NCBI GenBank assembly: GCA_001931535.1
Contig: CP016211.1
Location: forward strand, 13,376,377-13,440,376
Source of the DNA: Minicystis rosea
GTDB lineage: Bacteria > Myxococcota_A > Polyangia > Polyangiales > Polyangiaceae
Direction: 5' to 3'
DNA: 64,000 nt
Shown piece by piece: positions 26,267 through 35,581 of this stretch. The stretch's first letter is position 1, and every line of letters begins with the position of its first letter. A program made the translations under genes and the position numbers. The notes below the pieces were generated by a model that worked only from the letters and a program-made list of their open reading frames with translations, had not been told where the DNA came from and ran no database searches.

Positions 26267-27376
26267 ATGGACGAACGAAAGCGCATCGAGGAGCTGCGGC
26301 GCCAGCTCCTGGACACGGACATCGAGATCCTGCGCACAGTCGAGCGCCGAGCGCGGGCCGCGCAGGAGCTGTCGAAGCTGCGGAGCGGTACCGCGCGCTA
26401 CGCCCCCCTCGCGGACGGCACGCACATGGCCGCGCTGGAGAAGCAGGTCAACCCGCCGATCCAAGCGGACTCCATCCGACCCATCTTCAACGCCATCGAC
26501 GCTGCGTGCCGCGTCTTCGAGGTCGTTCCCCGTGTCGCCTTCATCGGCGCCGAGGGCGGCTTCGGATGGATGGCGGCGCGCAGCTACTTCGGCCCGAGCG
26601 CCGAGCTCGTACGCGCCGACAGCCCGAGCGCCGCGATCGAAGAGGTCGCGCGCCAGCGCGCCGAGTTCGCGGTCGTCCCGTACGAATCGCTCAAGGACGG
26701 GCCCATCTTCCCGACGATTCAGACGATCGCCTCCGCCGATCTCAAGCTCGTGGGCGAGCGCGCGATCGATCAGGTGCTCTCGCTGATGAACGGCAGCGGC
26801 AACCCGGCCGACATCGAGAAGATCTACGTCTCGGCGCAGGATCACGTGGGCTGCGTGCAGTACCTCGAGTCGAACCATCCGCGGGCGCTCGTCCTCGACG
26901 TGCGCTCGCCGGTGATGGCGTGGGAGCTCGCTTCGGAGAACCACGGCAGCGCCGCCATCGTGCCGCGCGGCGCGGTGGGGACGCACGATCTCCGCGTGGC
27001 CCGCGAGAACATCGGCGACGACGGCGAGGTCCGCATTCGCTACGGCGTCGTCTCGCGCTTGCCGGCACAGCGATCGGGCGCGGACGCGACCGCGCTGCTC
27101 TTCAGCGTGCACGATCACCCGGGCGCGCTGCACGACATCCTCCAGCACTTCAAGGAGCGGAGCTGCAACCTCCGGCGCATCCAATCGCGGCCCGTGCCGG
27201 GGGAAGGTTGGGATTACCTGTTCTACGTCGAGGTCAGCGGGCACATGACCGATCGCACGCTCGTCGCCGCGCTCGAAGGCGTGAAGCGCGAGGCCAAGGT
27301 GCTGAAGATCATCGGCTCGTTCCCCCTCGAGCATCCCGATCCGCCGCAGTCGGAAGCCGACGCGCGCACGCGCTGA
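26267..27376 (+). CDS. P-protein-like (chorismate mutase-prephenate dehydratase-ACT) with altered catalytic motifs
   Basis: A 369-aa protein with AroQ-like (about 1-85), prephenate-dehydratase-like (about 88-270) and ACT (about 275-352) domains in PheA order. The fold-level match is clear, but several catalytic positions differ: AFIGAEGGFG at 91-100 replaces G-x-x-GTF-S, VPYESLKDG replaces PxENSxxG, and VRIRYGVV at 255-262 stands where the essential TRF motif is expected. In the mutase, the RE pair is absent (PLADGTHM). The ACT part has QSRP where PheA has ESRP. A start at TTG 26258 is possible but less likely. It may be a regulatory paralogue or a diverged enzyme; I do not claim PheA activity. 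Confidence 0.8.
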   Translation: MDERKRIEELRRQLLDTDIEILRTVERRARAAQELSKLRSGTARYAPLADGTHMAALEKQVNPPIQADSIRPIFNAIDAACRVFEVVPRVAFIGAEGGFGWMAARSYFGPSAELVRADSPSAAIEEVARQRAEFAVVPYESLKDGPIFPTIQTIASADLKLVGERAIDQVLSLMNGSGNPADIEKIYVSAQDHVGCVQYLESNHPRALVLDVRSPVMAWELASENHGSAAIVPRGAVGTHDLRVARENIGDDGEVRIRYGVVSRLPAQRSGADATALLFSVHDHPGALHDILQHFKERSCNLRRIQSRPVPGEGWDYLFYVEVSGHMTDRTLVAALEGVKREAKVLKIIGSFPLEHPDPPQSEADARTR

Positions 27377-27447
27377 CGACACGGCGGGGCACGCGCCTCG
27401 CCCTCGTCGCAAACGACCCTCGATTTCCCAACCGCTTCACTGCATGA

Positions 27448-27473
27448 CCCGCGCTCGTCGCATCGAGCGCGGG
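27448..27473 (+). terminator. hairpin terminator after the P-protein-like gene
   Basis: Ten-base perfect arms CCCGCGCTCG and CGAGCGCGGG with a six-base loop, located 71 bases after the stop. No T-run follows. The position between two plus-strand units favours a terminator. Confidence 0.6.
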
Positions 27474-27621
27474 CGTGTGCCTACATCGAGCAACGTCGTC
27501 TGACCTAGGATTCAGGGCGATTTCGATATCGGCCGATGATTCCGGGCTCATGGCAGACGCCTGTTCAACGGGCTGTCATACTCGGTTCCGGTCGAGTGGA
27601 CCGTGGTAGCGTCGAGGCATC

Positions 27622-28125
27622 ATGGTCCGGCCGGAAGCGCTTCACACCTCACCGCAGGTCGAGATCTCCGCGCACCGCAACTTGCTCGTGCTCGCATGGC
27701 ACGATGCGCCGACGGTCGCGGTCATGCGCGAGGTTGCCCGCGCGGGCCGCGCGGTGGCGAAGAAGCACACCGCGGGCTACGGGCTCATGAACCTCTTTCT
27801 CCGCGGCACGCCGCGCTTCACGGACGAGGTTCGCGACGAGGTGGTCCGGCTCGATCGTGATGCGCAGTTCGCGCCGCTCGGCGCAGCGCGGGTGATCTTG
27901 TTGCCGGGCCTCGCGGGGGTCGCGGTGCGGGTCTTCCTCAACACGGTGACGCTCATCGCGCGGCCGGCGCGTCAGGTTCAGGCCTTCAGCGAGCTTGCGG
28001 AGGCGGCCGCGTGGCTCGCGCCCAAGCTCAACGCCGGCGGGCAAACGTGGGCGGCGCCCGACATCGTGACGATCGCCAAGCCCATCATCGACGCGCGGCA
28101 ACGCGAGGAGCGCGGCGCGGCCTGA
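27622..28125 (+). CDS. hypothetical protein, STAS-like fold suspected
   Basis: A 167-aa protein starting at ATG 27622. It alternates strands and helices (VEISAHRNLLVLAWHDAPTV, then a helix, then GYGLMNLFLRG, and RVILLPGLAGVAVRVFLNTVTLI), an arrangement like SpoIIAA-fold proteins common in myxobacteria, but I see no catalytic motif. No membrane segment is long enough to be certain. Function unknown; the fold idea is weak inference. Confidence 0.65.
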   Translation: MVRPEALHTSPQVEISAHRNLLVLAWHDAPTVAVMREVARAGRAVAKKHTAGYGLMNLFLRGTPRFTDEVRDEVVRLDRDAQFAPLGAARVILLPGLAGVAVRVFLNTVTLIARPARQVQAFSELAEAAAWLAPKLNAGGQTWAAPDIVTIAKPIIDARQREERGAA

Positions 28126-28331
28126 TCGAAGGCTGCGCGCGCAGGCGCGCTGCGATCACGGGGCCTGTGTGAAGGATCGATGCGAGCGCGGCGGCATGAT
28201 CGCGAAATCGCGAGCTCGTGCGAACGGTCGGCTCGAGCGCGATGCGCGTGAAGGAGAGCTCGCGGTGATCACGGTGCATGCGTGATCGCTGCGGAGTGCG
28301 TGGCGACGAGCCGTCGTGAGCGCTGGGTCGA

Positions 28332-30904
28332 TCAGCGGCGGCCGCGCGGCTCGGGGGGCTTGGCGGTGAGCGGATCGTCGGGCCAGGCGTGCTTCGGGTA
28401 TTTGCGGCGCAGCTCTTTGGCGATGGCGGGATAGTGCTTGGCCCAGAAGCCGGCGAGATCGGTGGTCACTTGCACGGCGCGCTGGTTGGGCGCGAGGAGG
28501 TGGAGGACCACGGGGACGCGGCCGCGCGCGACGCGCGGGCCTTCGCGCATGCCGAAGAAGTCTTGCAGGCGTGACTCGGCGTTCGGCGGCGCGTCCTTCG
28601 GGTACGCGATGCGGATGCGACGGCCGCCGGGGAGCGTGATCGCTTCGGGCGCGAGCTCGGCGAGGGCCTGCGATTGGGCCGGCGTGAGGCGCGTGCGGAG
28701 GCCTTGCGCGAGATCGTGATCGCGAAGGTCGGCGAAGCTCTGCGAGCCTTCGCAGAGATCGGCGAGCGCGGACTCGATGCCGGCTTCGTCGAGCGCGGGG
28801 AGGCCGAGCTCGGGGCAGTGGACGTTCACGAACGCGACCCGGGCGAGCCAGTGATCGAGCTCGTCGCCTTTGGCGAACGCGCGCCAACCGCGGGCGCGCA
28901 CGGCGTCGGCGAGGACGCGGGCGACGTTCTTGGGATCGCCGTGCTGCGCGCGGGATTCTTCGAGGATGAGGCCGTCGTAGGAGAGGCGGCGCCAGACTTC
29001 GACGCGCTCGGCGCTCGCGTTCCACGTGGCCTCCGTGGTGTCGCGGATGGAGTCGGTGAAGAGATCGAGGAGCCAGTCGGCTTCGACGGCGCTGGCCACG
29101 CGAATGACGGCGCGCGGGCGGCCGGCGCGTCCCGGTGCCGGTGCTTCGGTGCGCTCTTCGACGTCGACGGCGACCACGAGATCGACATCGGCGACGCCGC
29201 TCGCTTCCGACAGCGACGCGGTCCCGCCGGCGGCGAGCACCACCTCGCGCGCGCTGCGGCCGGTGGCGTTGCTCGGCGCGCGCAGCCGTCCGACGCGATC
29301 GGGGAAGCCCGCGAGGATGCTGGTGAGCATCGCGTTCTCCCAGGCCACGGGGCCGCCCGTGATCGCGGGCGCGCGGCGATCGACGAGGCGCGCGAGCTGC
29401 TTGCGCACGCGCTCGACCGAGGCGGCGCGCATGGGCTCGATGCCCATCCAGCGCAGTCGATCGGGGGAGAAGCCCGCGCCCTCCGCCTCTTCGAAGCGGT
29501 TCAGCGCATCGAGCACGTCCGAGCGATGGCGCGCGTCGCGTGGGCCGCGGCCGGTCTGGATGTCGCGCTCGCCGAGGAGCGCGGCCGCGGTGCACGCATC
29601 GGCGGCGACGCCGCGGCGCTCGGCCTCGACGAGCATGCGCCCGAGCCGCGGATGCACGGGGAAGCGGAGCATGCGCTCGCCGGTCTTGGTGAGCGCGCCG
29701 TCCTCGATGGCGGAGAGCCGCAGGAGGAGCGACTCGGCCGCTGCGAGCGCGGCGGCGGGCGGGGCCTCGAACCAACCGAAGGCCGCGCGATCACGGACGC
29801 CCGCGGCGCTGAGCTCGAGCGCGGTCTCCGCGAGATCGGCGCGCGCGACCTCGGGCGACTCGTGCTCGGGGCGCGCGAGGAAGTCGCCTTTGGTGTAGAG
29901 GCGCAGGCAGCGCCCCGGGCGCGTGCGTCCCGCGCGGCCGGCGCGCTGGGTCGCGGAGGCACGCGCGATCTTCGCGACCTTCAACGTCGGCAGGCCGGAC
30001 CAAGGCGAGTGGGTGGCGATGCGCGCGAGGCCGCTGTCGATCACGGCCACCACGCCGTCGATGGTCACGCTCGTCTCCGCGACGTTCGTCGAGAGGATGA
30101 TCTTGCGCCGATCGGCGGGGCGCACCGCGCGATCCTGCTCGGAAGGGGAGAGCGATCCATGGAGCGGAAGCACCAGGAGATCGGCCTTCTTGGCGATGTT
30201 CGCGCAGGCCTCGGCGGCGCGGCGGATCTCCAGCGCGCCCGGGAGGAACACGAGCACGTCGCCGTCGAGGCCCTCGTCGACGAGGCGCCGCACGGCGGAG
30301 GCGATCTGCAATTCGAGCGCGCGATCATCGCTCTGCGCGAGGTGCTCGAGGGCCACGTCGAAGAGGCGGCCTTCGGATCGCACGCGCGGCGCGTCGCCGA
30401 GGAAGGCGGCTATGGGGCCGGCATCGAGCGTCGCGGACATGGCCACGAGGCGCAGATCCGGGCGCGGGCCGAGCTGAAGGCGGCGCAGGAGCGCGAGGGC
30501 GACGTCGCCGTCGAGGTGGCGCTCGTGGAACTCGTCGAGCAGCACCGCGGACACGCCCGAAAGCTCGCGATCACGGAGGAGACGGCGCGTGAGCGTGCCC
30601 TCCGTGACGAAGCGGACGCGCGTTCGCGGGCCCGAGACGTCCTCGAAGCGCATTTGGTACCCGACGGTACCACCGGGCTCTTCGCCGAGCTCGTCGGCCA
30701 CGCGGCGCGCGGCCATGCGGGCGGCGAGGCGGCGCGGCTCGAGCACGACGATCTCGCCGTCCTTGGCGAAGCCTGCATCGAGGAGCGCGCGGGGACGCGG
30801 GTGGTCTTGCCGGCGCCGGGCGGCGCTTCGAGGACGAGGCTCGGCGACGTGCGCAGAGCGTCGACGATCGCAGGGAGCAGAGGATCGATCGGGAGAGGCT
30901 GCAT
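28332..30904 (-). CDS. hrpB: ATP-dependent helicase HrpB, interrupted by a one-base frameshift
   Basis: The N-terminus, from ATG 30904 (MQPLPIDPLLPAI), includes Walker A EAPPGAGKTTRVP in one frame; the remainder, from RALLDAGFAKDGEIVVLEPR to the stop at 28332, is in another. Adding one base to the C-run complementary to 30791-30794 restores TTRVPRALLDAG, the family sequence, in an 857-aa protein. Downstream motifs are intact: LLDEFHERHLDGD (DExH), MSATLD, STNVAETSVTIDGV, and TQRAGRAGRTRPGRCLRLY. HrpB is a DEAH-box RNA helicase-like protein of uncertain substrate. As sequenced, the second frame would lack the P-loop. Confidence 0.9.
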
Positions 30905-31027
30905 GCGGCGCGGTTTCGGGCAGCTTAGTAGCGGAGGCGCCGAGGGAGCGCACGGCTCGTGTGCATCGTCGCGTCGAAGGCGAGGCTTTACGGGCTCGCG
31001 CAGCCGGATTAGCTCGAAATCATCACG

Positions 31028-32581
31028 ATGAGCACCCTTTGCCAGAAGCCTGCCCACGAGCTCGCTCGACTCCTCGCCTCGCGCGAGGTGAGCTCGGAGG
31101 AGCTCACCCGTGCCCACCTCGATCGCATCGCGGAGCGTGACGGTGCCCTGCACGCCTTCACGACCGTCCTGCGTGACGAGGCCATCGCGGCTGCGCGTCG
31201 CGCCGACGAGGAGCGCCGTCGCGGCGAGGTGCGCGGCCCGCTTCATGGATTGCCCATCTCGATCAAAGAGTCGCTCGATTGCGTGGGGCACGCGTCGACG
31301 CTGGGCGCGGCTTCGCGCAAAGGCACCGTCGCCAAGGAGGACGCCGCCGTCGTCGAGCTGTTCCGCAAGGCGGGCGCGGTGATCCTCGGACGCACCAACG
31401 TCTCGCAGCTCCTGCTCTTTCACGAGAGCCGCAATCCGATCTTCGGACAGACGGCCAATCCTTGGAGCCTCGATCACACGCCCGGCGGATCGTCGGGCGG
31501 CGAGGGCGCGGCGATCGCGGCGGGCATGGCGCCGCTCGGGGTCGGGACCGACATCGGCGGGAGCATCCGCGTGCCGGCGCACTTCTGCGGGATCGCGGGG
31601 CTCAAGCCCACGCTCGATCGTTGGAGCAACAAAGGATCGAACACCTCGATGCTCGGTCAGGAGGGCATTCGCTCGCAGCTCGGGCCGATGGCGCGCAGCG
31701 CGAAGGATCTCGTGCTCGCCATGCAGGCCCTCGATCCGCGCGCGTTCACGGCGATCGATGGGCGCGTGCCGCCGCTCCCGTTCGAGGACCCGGCGCGCGT
31801 CGACGTCGCGCGGTTGCGTGTGGGCGTGTACACGGACGACGGCGTGCTCTCGCCTTCGGCCGCCGTCGTGCGGGCCGTGCGCGAAGCGGCAGATGCGTTG
31901 CGCGCGCGCGGCGCGGAGGTCGTCGACTTCACGCCGCCCGGCCTGCCCGATGCGGTGTATGCGTACTTCTCCGCGCTCACGGCCGATGGTGGCACGACCG
32001 CGCTCGGTGCCATCGAAGGCGAGCCCATCGATCGATCGCTGTCGTCGATGAAGCTCCTCACCCGCGTGCCGCCGCAGGTGCGTGCGACGGCGGCGCGGGT
32101 CGCGCGCCTCGCCGGCGAGAAGCGCCTCGCGCGCTTCTTGGAGTCCGTCGGCGCCCGCGATGTCGCCGCTTATTGGAAGCTGATTGCCTCCCTGCGCAGC
32201 GAGCGCGCCGACATCGCGGCATCGATGCGGGCCGCGAACATCGACGTCATCCTCTGCCCGCCGCACGCGACGCCGGCCTTGCCGCACGGCCTCTCGCGCG
32301 ATTTCGCGCTCGCAGGCACGCCGGCGATGCTCTGGAACATCGTGCAGTTCCCCGCGGGCGTCGTGCCCGTCACCCGCGTGCGCGCCGCGGAGGCCGCGCG
32401 CCCGAATGCATCGGATCGCCTGGAAAAGCAGGCTGCGGAGGTCGATCGCCGGAGCGCCGGCCTCCCCGTCGGCGTGCAGGTGGTCGCGCGTCCGTGGGAA
32501 GAGGACACACTGCTCGCGGCCATGGTGGCCATCGAAGAAGGCGTGTCGCAGAGCGCCGACTTTCCGCGCGCGCCGGTGTGA
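31028..32581 (+). CDS. amidase signature family hydrolase
   Basis: A 517-aa protein with the Ser-cisSer-Lys triad in its usual places: Lys in PISIKESLDC, the Gly/Ser block TPGGSSGGEGAAIAAG and the nucleophile region GTDIGGSIRVPAHFCG. C-terminal parts (DVILCPPHATPA, GLPVGVQVVARPWEEDTLLAAM) match the family. It hydrolyses an amide, possibly a fatty-acid amide or carbamoyl-type substrate, but GatA is excluded because no gatB/gatC neighbours and because the substrate region differs. No signal peptide. The gene diverges from hrpB. Confidence 0.9.
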   Translation: MSTLCQKPAHELARLLASREVSSEELTRAHLDRIAERDGALHAFTTVLRDEAIAAARRADEERRRGEVRGPLHGLPISIKESLDCVGHASTLGAASRKGTVAKEDAAVVELFRKAGAVILGRTNVSQLLLFHESRNPIFGQTANPWSLDHTPGGSSGGEGAAIAAGMAPLGVGTDIGGSIRVPAHFCGIAGLKPTLDRWSNKGSNTSMLGQEGIRSQLGPMARSAKDLVLAMQALDPRAFTAIDGRVPPLPFEDPARVDVARLRVGVYTDDGVLSPSAAVVRAVREAADALRARGAEVVDFTPPGLPDAVYAYFSALTADGGTTALGAIEGEPIDRSLSSMKLLTRVPPQVRATAARVARLAGEKRLARFLESVGARDVAAYWKLIASLRSERADIAASMRAANIDVILCPPHATPALPHGLSRDFALAGTPAMLWNIVQFPAGVVPVTRVRAAEAARPNASDRLEKQAAEVDRRSAGLPVGVQVVARPWEEDTLLAAMVAIEEGVSQSADFPRAPV

Positions 32582-32770
32582 AGCGCTTCACCCGAAGCGC
32601 GACGTAACGAGTCCCCAAGCGGCACACGCACGAGTCGGCGCGCTCCCGAACGAGCTTTGCTCGATTGGGGGCGCGCCTTCCGCTCCTGCGAGTCACGACG
32701 AACCTCCACCACGTCAGGCCCGAAGCGGCATGACGTTCGCGTTGGCGCGGGTGGTTCGGGGTGTGGGAGG

Positions 32771-32850
32771 CTCCACCGAGCTTTGCTCGGTGGAGGGAGA
32801 GGGCGCGAGCCCTCTCCCGGGACCCAAGGGCGCGAGCCCTCTCCCGGGAC
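32771..32850. terminator. compound terminator hairpins with a 23-base tandem repeat
   Basis: Two strong perfect hairpins follow each other: CTCCACCGAGC (32771-32781)/GCTCGGTGGAG (32785-32795) with TTT loop, and GGGAGAGGGC (32795-32804)/GCCCTCTCCC (32809-32818) with GCGA loop. A 23-base segment starting GGGCGCGAGCCCTCTCCCGG (32801 and 32828) occurs twice with a 27-base period, giving alternative pairing for the second stem. It lies between the convergent ends of the amidase and aspartate kinase genes, fitting a bidirectional terminator. The 32582-32770 stretch holds no gene; a related core CGAGCTTTGCTCG sits near 32650-32663. Confidence 0.65.
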
Positions 32851-34067
32851 TAAGCCTTGCCGAGGCCGAAGCCGTCGTGCAGGGCGCGGACGGCGAGCTC
32901 GGTGTACTTGGTGGCGACGAGGCAGCTCACCTTGATCTCGCTCGTCGAGATGGCTTGGATGTTGATGCGCTCGTCGGCGAGGATTTGGAACATCTTGGCG
33001 GCGACGCCGGCGTGCGAGCGCATGCCGAGGCCGACGATGGAGACCTTGGCGATGTCCTCGTCGTAGCGGACGTCGGCGGCGTGGACTTGGGCCACGATGC
33101 GATCCATCAGCACCTTGGTCTTGGCGAGATCGGCCTTGGTCACGGTGAAGGTGACGTCCGTCTTGCCCGCGGCGCTCGACGCGTTCTGGATGATCATGTC
33201 GACGCTGATGTTCTCGGCCGCGAGGGCGCCGAAGACGTTGGCGACCATGCCGGGCGCATCTTCGACGCCGACGAGGAGCACGCGCGCTTCGCCCTTGTCG
33301 TAGGCGACGCCGGTGACGGTCACGCTCTCGAGCGAGTCCTCGCCCACGACCCAGGTGCCCGGAACGTCGGAGAAGCTCGACCTGACATGCACCGGGACAC
33401 CGTACTTCATCGCCACCTCCACGCTCCGAATCTGAAGGACCTTGGCGCCGAGGCTGGCCAGCTCGAGCATCTCCTCGTAGCTGATGCGCTCGATCTTGCG
33501 CGCCGTTTTGCAGATGTTGGGATCGGTCGTGTAGACGCCGTCCACGTCGGTGTAGATCTCGCAGGCCTCCGCGCCGATGGCCGCGGCCACCGCGACCGCG
33601 CTGGTGTCGCTGCCGCCGCGGCCGAGCGTGGTGATGTTGCCGGCCTCGTCGACGCCTTGATAGCCGGCCACCACCGCGATGGAGCCGGAGGAGAGCGTCT
33701 CTTGCAGCTTGCTGGCGTCGATCGCTTTGATGCGCGCCTTGGTGAAGGCGCTGTCCGTCAGCACCTTGAGCTGGTGACCGAGGAAGCTCCGCGCCTTGCC
33801 GCCGAGCGACTGGATGGCGATGGAGGTGAGGGCCGCGGTGACCTGCTCGCCGGTGGCGGCGAGCGCGTCGACCTCGCGGCCGTCGGGCAGGGGCGTGACG
33901 TCGCTCGCCAGCTTGAGGAGCCGGTTCGTCTCGCCGGACATGGCGCTGACGATCACCACGACGTCGTTGCCGGCCGCCTGGGTCGCGAGCGCGCGGGCTG
34001 CGACGTTCTTGATCCGGTCGATGGTGCCGACCGAGGTCCCGCCGAATTTCTGGACGATGAGGGCCAC
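32850..34067 (-). CDS. lysC: aspartate kinase
   Basis: A 405-aa single-function aspartokinase, length typical of the LysC/Ask alpha subunit. It starts with GTG 34067 (VALIVQKFGGTSVG), the family start; upstream in-frame codons to 34106 are unrelated. The kinase motifs KFGGTSV, IVSAMSGETNRLL, TLGRGGSDTSAVAVAAA and EIYTDVDGVYTTDP are intact, and two ACT domains (about residues 265-340 and 345-405) bind the feedback inhibitors, usually lysine or threonine. It makes aspartyl phosphate for lysine, threonine, methionine and diaminopimelate synthesis. It converges with the amidase gene. Confidence 0.95.
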   Translation of the reverse strand: MALIVQKFGGTSVGTIDRIKNVAARALATQAAGNDVVVIVSAMSGETNRLLKLASDVTPLPDGREVDALAATGEQVTAALTSIAIQSLGGKARSFLGHQLKVLTDSAFTKARIKAIDASKLQETLSSGSIAVVAGYQGVDEAGNITTLGRGGSDTSAVAVAAAIGAEACEIYTDVDGVYTTDPNICKTARKIERISYEEMLELASLGAKVLQIRSVEVAMKYGVPVHVRSSFSDVPGTWVVGEDSLESVTVTGVAYDKGEARVLLVGVEDAPGMVANVFGALAAENISVDMIIQNASSAAGKTDVTFTVTKADLAKTKVLMDRIVAQVHAADVRYDEDIAKVSIVGLGMRSHAGVAAKMFQILADERINIQAISTSEIKVSCLVATKYTELAVRALHDGFGLGKA

Positions 34068-34221
34068 GAGAGACGCACGATTAATCGTGCGGCGCGCGCG
34101 GGTCAAGCGGGCCCGACGCGGCGCGTGATCGCGGGTTCCGACCGTGTGATATCGTCCTCGGTGGCGCAGCGTACGGGGGCGTGGGGGCGACCCGTAGGGC
34201 TCGTGATGGAGGGATGATCAC

Positions 34222-35529
34222 ATGAGCGCGGCGAAGGACGAGACGAGCTTTCTGGAGCTTGGGGCACGCGTCGGGATGTGGTGGCTTTGCGGGCTCGCGT
34301 TCTTTTTGATCGTGGGCTTCGTGCTGAGTCGCGCGACGCTCGCGGCCTCGCAGCGCGTGCCGCGGGAGCCGGGCGGTCACGCGCAGGGGCTCGATGCCGT
34401 CCTGCGCCGCGTGTACCGCGCGGTGCTCTGGTGTTGCTGTGCGTATTACTACGTCTCGATACCGATCGTCCTCGGCGGCGTCGTGGCGCTCGGCGGAGGG
34501 CTCATCTATGCGTTCTTCGCCATCGGCACCATTCCCATCAAGCTGGTGCTCATCATCGCCGTCGGCGTCTTCGTCACCGTCGCTGCGGTGCTCAAAAGCC
34601 TCTTCGTGCAGCGGAGCAACGCCGATCCGGGCACGCCCGTGGATCTCGACGAGAACCCGAAGCTCCGCGCCGTGCTCTCCGAGGTCGCCGAGCGCGTGGG
34701 CACGCGGATGGTGGATCGCGTGTACATGACGCCCGGCACCGACATCGCCGTGATGGAGCGGGGGAGCATGCTCGCGCAGCTTCGCGGCAAGAGCGAGCGC
34801 TGCTTGATTCTAGGCGCCGGCGTGCTCAAAGGCATGGAGGTCCTCTCGTTTAAATCGGTCTTGGCCCATGAATATGGGCATTTCCAAAACGAGGACACCG
34901 CGGGCGGCGGCTTTGCCATCGCGGTGCGGCGCTCGATCTTCGTGATGATGCTCCACCTCGTGCTGGGCGGCGCCGCGGCTTGGTACAACCCGGCGTGGTG
35001 GTTCGTGCAGGGCTTTCAGCGGCTCTTCCTGGTGATTTCGCAAGGTGCCTCGCGCCTCCAGGAGGTGCTCGCCGATCGGTGGGCCGCGTTCTCGTATGGA
35101 TCGGAGGCGTTCGAGAAGGGGATGACGCACGTGATTCGGCGCTCGATCCGCTTCGATGCGCACGCCGACGCGTCGCTCAAGGAGATCATTCAGAATCAGC
35201 GCGCGCTCGTGAACCTCTATGCGTACAAGCCCGATGATGGGCCGCGCGCGGAGACGATCGACGAGGCCTTCGAAGACGCGATGAGCCGCGAGCCCTCCGC
35301 GTACGACAGCCACCCGGCGCCCTCGGATCGCATCGCCTGGGTGCGCGCGCTGGCGGTGCCGCCGCCCGCGCCCTGCGAGGCCGATCAAGCCCTCGTGTGG
35401 ACGCTGTTTGCCGACCGGAAGAAGGTCGAGCGGCAGATGACGGACGTGGTCCGCGCGCAGATCCGCGAGCGCCACGGGATCGTTATCCCGTGCAAGCAAG
35501 CCGCGGCGGACGATCAAGAAGCGGCATGA
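34222..35529 (+). CDS. M48-family membrane zinc metalloprotease
   Basis: A 435-aa protein with the HEYGH motif (VLAHEYGHFQNED, near residue 217) and the downstream third ligand region LQEVLADRWAAF, which fits the M48 ExxAD pattern. N-terminal and central hydrophobic segments (MWWLCGLAFFLIVGFVLSRA; SIPIVLGGVVALGGGLIYAFFAIG; IKLVLIIAVGVFVTVAAVL) indicate a membrane-embedded enzyme like HtpX/Oma1. It would degrade membrane proteins. A GGAGGG site precedes ATG 34222. Upstream is the divergent lysC gene. Confidence 0.88.
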   Translation: MSAAKDETSFLELGARVGMWWLCGLAFFLIVGFVLSRATLAASQRVPREPGGHAQGLDAVLRRVYRAVLWCCCAYYYVSIPIVLGGVVALGGGLIYAFFAIGTIPIKLVLIIAVGVFVTVAAVLKSLFVQRSNADPGTPVDLDENPKLRAVLSEVAERVGTRMVDRVYMTPGTDIAVMERGSMLAQLRGKSERCLILGAGVLKGMEVLSFKSVLAHEYGHFQNEDTAGGGFAIAVRRSIFVMMLHLVLGGAAAWYNPAWWFVQGFQRLFLVISQGASRLQEVLADRWAAFSYGSEAFEKGMTHVIRRSIRFDAHADASLKEIIQNQRALVNLYAYKPDDGPRAETIDEAFEDAMSREPSAYDSHPAPSDRIAWVRALAVPPPAPCEADQALVWTLFADRKKVERQMTDVVRAQIRERHGIVIPCKQAAADDQEAA

Positions 35530-35581
35530 TCGCCAATCGCCGATAGCGGCCGCGAGAAACTCCCTTTATAAGATTTGGGGC

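Noticed and set aside
28156..29775. Long Arg-rich open frame on the minus strand
   Set aside because: It is a shadow of hrpB in another frame: extreme Arg/Ala/Pro content and no domain.
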